A DNA stretch of 61,074 bases from WLNJ01 sp037131165 (GTDB lineage: Bacteria > Actinomycetota > Thermoleophilia > Solirubrobacterales > Solirubrobacteraceae): positions 1 to 61,074 of the forward strand of contig JBAXRO010000005.1 of the NCBI GenBank assembly GCA_037131165.1, read 5' to 3'. The translations under genes were made by a program, and so were the position numbers. The notes beneath the pieces were generated by a model. The model was given only the letters and a program-made list of their open reading frames with translations. It was not told the origin of the DNA and did no database searches. Position 1 is the first letter of the stretch. Each line of letters begins with the position of its first letter. This document shows, in pieces, positions 59,488-61,074 of this stretch.

Positions 59488-60783
59488 TCAGCCGAGAAGC
59501 GTGCGTGCGACCGACGAGTAACAGCGGGCCGCGACCCCGACGTCGCGAGCGTCGATCCGCTCGTCGGCACCGTGCACGAGCGGTGCCGTATCGAAGATGG
59601 TCATGTTGGTCTGCGGGAAGAACCCGTAGGCCGTCATCCCCGGGTAGGCCTCGCGGAAGGCAACCGAGTCGGTGTAGCCCGGGAGCATCACCGGGACGAG
59701 CTCGCCCTCTGGATCCTCCGAGGGCAGCCAGTCCGAGATCGCGTCCCAGAGCGGACCGTCGGGCGCAGAGCTGTTGCCGGGGACGCGCTCAAGGAAATCG
59801 ATCTCCCAATCGCCGCCGCCGAGGACCTCCTCGGCGGCGGCGCGCGCCTCCTCCTCGCCAAGGCCCGGGGGAACGCGGCAGTCGACCTTGATCACGGCTT
59901 TGGCCGGAATGACGTTGAGCTTCTGCGAGGCGCTGATCATCGTCGGCGCGAGAGTCACGCCGAGCAGCGGGGCGATGATGACGGCCATCCTCGGGTCGGT
60001 GGCAGTGATCGTCTCGAGTGCGGCCCGTGGGTCCTCCGGGTCGCAGCCGAGAGCCGAGAGCAGTGCCTTGGCCTCGGGAATCAGATGCGGGCTCGGCTGG
60101 GAGGCGGCGAACCTGTCGAGGATCGGGGCGACCTTGAGCAGGGCGTTGTCGCCGATCGCGGGGAGCGAAGCGTGGCCGGCCGTTCCCTTGGTCGTGACCG
60201 AGAAGCGGAAGATCCCCTTCTCCCCGCAGCAGATCCCGTAGAGCTGGCGGCCTCCGTAATGCATCAGCTCGCCACCGCCCTCGTTGATCATCCAGTCGCA
60301 CCGAGCTAGCTCGTGGTGCTCGCGGACGAGCCAGCGAGCCCCGAGTGAACCGCCCGTCTCCTCGTCGGCGACGACAATCACCTTGAGGGCACCCTTGGCC
60401 GGCCGCCAGCCACCGGCCGCGAGGTCGACGGCGGCGGCCACCTCGGCAGCCGTCTGGCTCTTCATGTCGATCGCCCCGCGGCCCCAGACGTACCCCTCGT
60501 GAAGGTCGCCCGACCAAGGATCACGGGTCCAGTCGGCGGGATCCGCGAGGACGGTGTCGACATGGGAGAGGAGCCCGAACACGGGGCCGCTGGTCGGATC
60601 GCCGAGCGTCGCGACGAGGTTCGGCCGGTCGGGCTGGGCGCCGTGCATCTCGACCTCGAAGCCCGCTCCCTCGAGGAGGGCCGAGAGGTGTTGCTGGGCC
60701 GGCAGCTCGTTACCCGGAGGGTTGACAGTGTTGAAGCGGATCAACTCCTGCAGCAGTTTCACCGCTCTGTGTTCCAGGTCCAT
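59488..60783 (-). CDS. M20 family metallopeptidase (ArgE/DapE type)
   Basis: The 431-residue protein has the M20 layout: the metal ligand His in LLSHVDTVL (about residues 72-79), GRGAIDMKSQ with the bridging Asp, VVADEETGGSLGARWL with the catalytic Glu-Glu pair (about 140-142), a dimerisation domain with KGTAGHASLPAIGDNALLKV, and the late MLPGYTDSVAFREAYPGM. It hydrolyses N-acyl amino acids or small peptides. The frame is open to 61020, but the ATG at 60783 gives the family start and lies 8 nt after TAGGCT. It is divergent from the permease gene. Confidence 0.92.
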   Translation of the reverse strand: MDLEHRAVKLLQELIRFNTVNPPGNELPAQQHLSALLEGAGFEVEMHGAQPDRPNLVATLGDPTSGPVFGLLSHVDTVLADPADWTRDPWSGDLHEGYVWGRGAIDMKSQTAAEVAAAVDLAAGGWRPAKGALKVIVVADEETGGSLGARWLVREHHELARCDWMINEGGGELMHYGGRQLYGICCGEKGIFRFSVTTKGTAGHASLPAIGDNALLKVAPILDRFAASQPSPHLIPEAKALLSALGCDPEDPRAALETITATDPRMAVIIAPLLGVTLAPTMISASQKLNVIPAKAVIKVDCRVPPGLGEEEARAAAEEVLGGGDWEIDFLERVPGNSSAPDGPLWDAISDWLPSEDPEGELVPVMLPGYTDSVAFREAYPGMTAYGFFPQTNMTIFDTAPLVHGADERIDARDVGVAARCYSSVARTLLG

Positions 60784-60791
60784 GGGAATGA

Positions 60792-60797
60792 AGCCTA
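60792..60797 (-). promoter_or_regulatory. -10-like hexamer TAGGCT, 8 nt before the M20 peptidase start
   Basis: On the minus strand TAGGCT is followed by TCATTCCC and the ATG. It is the same hexamer as before lhr and fcl. Confidence 0.45.
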
Positions 60798-60826
60798 GGG
60801 ACTTGCCTGCCAAAGTCCCACGAGGA

Positions 60827-61074
60827 ATGAGCGACCCCCAACCAGCCACGAGATTGAGCCGCAGGCTCGGCACCGGTGACGCGGTGGCGATCGGGCTCGG
60901 CGCGATGCTCGGCGCGGGGGCTTTCGCTGCCCCGGCTCCCGCAGCCGCTCTCGCCGGATCGGGGCTGCTGCTGTCGCTTGTGATCGCCGGGATGGTCGCC
61001 TGGGCGAACGCAACCTCCACAGCCCGCCTCGCAGCCCTGCAGCCCGAGGCGGGAGGCGTCTACTCCTATGGCCG
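60827..61074 (+). CDS. APC superfamily amino-acid permease, 5' part only
   Basis: The frame opens at the ATG 60827 and is still open at the window end (82 full codons). It reads RLGTGDAVAIGLGAMLGAGA, then FAAPAPAAALAGSGLLLSLV, and ends GGVYSYG. GAMLGAGAF and EAGGVYSYG are the helix 1 and helix 3 signatures of APC-family amino-acid/polyamine transporters. AGGA stands immediately before the ATG. It is divergent from the M20 peptidase gene by 43 bp, which would fit peptide or amino-acid uptake and use. Confidence 0.85.
   Translation, partial: MSDPQPATRLSRRLGTGDAVAIGLGAMLGAGAFAAPAPAAALAGSGLLLSLVIAGMVAWANATSTARLAALQPEAGGVYSYG

Noticed and set aside
1..61074. tRNA, rRNA, CRISPR array, toxin-antitoxin or phage-defence system
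   Set aside because: Read through on both strands without finding cloverleaf arms with a CCA-like end, spaced repeats, or recognisable defence or integrase domains.

Overview
The window is 61 kb of G+C-rich bacterial DNA. Gene content points to a high-GC actinobacterium, and my best inference is class Thermoleophilia (Solirubrobacterales type). The support is a CIRCE-controlled groES-groEL, a DUF2342 zincin-like peptidase, a PAC2 protein, a DUF3107 protein, an eukaryote-like long IleS, many GTG/TTG starts, and many start codons sitting only 6-9 nt behind a -10-like hexamer. I found no tRNA, rRNA, CRISPR array, integrase or transposase.

Left part (1-18400) is mostly housekeeping: the 3' part of an RmlB-type dehydratase, the Lhr helicase, a translationally coupled nei - GDPD - Crp/Fnr regulator - NUDIX string, an ASCH protein, CIRCE-groES-groEL with a strong terminator, citrate synthase, an amidase, ferredoxin, Mrp, a Lys/Arg-rich coiled-coil protein, a DUF2342 peptidase coupled to an IMPase-like phosphatase, and PAC2. 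From 18458 to 29948 comes a first exopolysaccharide locus: two secreted proteins (one a GH39-like hydrolase), divergent fcl and gmd (GDP-fucose synthesis), a Wzy-like polymerase/ligase, a Wzx-like flippase, GT2, GT4, WecG-type transferase and a Wzz-like chain-length protein. From 30060 to 34927: a 54-codon acidic gene, a TauE/SafE exporter split into two half-size genes, otsB, a small membrane protein, thioredoxin, and a Gfo/Idh/MocA oxidoreductase with an unidentified 290-residue partner.

Right part (35254-58728) mixes less G+C-rich glycan genes (Alg14, an Alg13-GT4 fusion, two GT4, a second Wzx/Wzy pair, GT2, a hexapeptide acyltransferase, a broken methyltransferase) with core genes (ileS, fumC, an aldehyde dehydrogenase, MaoC, an ABC1 kinase, a 5'-3' exonuclease, ychF). 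The main observation is that three of these core genes (ileS, fumC, ychF) each have a second, tail-only copy lying beyond their own 3' end, in the same orientation, with glycan-gene cargo between the intact gene and the relic tail. At ychF the repeat is an exact 333-bp direct repeat and a decayed second exonuclease copy lies inside the cargo. At fumC and ileS the relics are diverged. The same polarity three times within about 21 kb suggests repeated tail-restoring integration or homologous exchange of glycan cassettes.

The window ends (58790-61074) with DUF3107, a methylmalonyl-CoA epimerase-like protein, an M20 peptidase and the start of an APC-family permease. All identifications are from reading the translated sequence; no database search was run.
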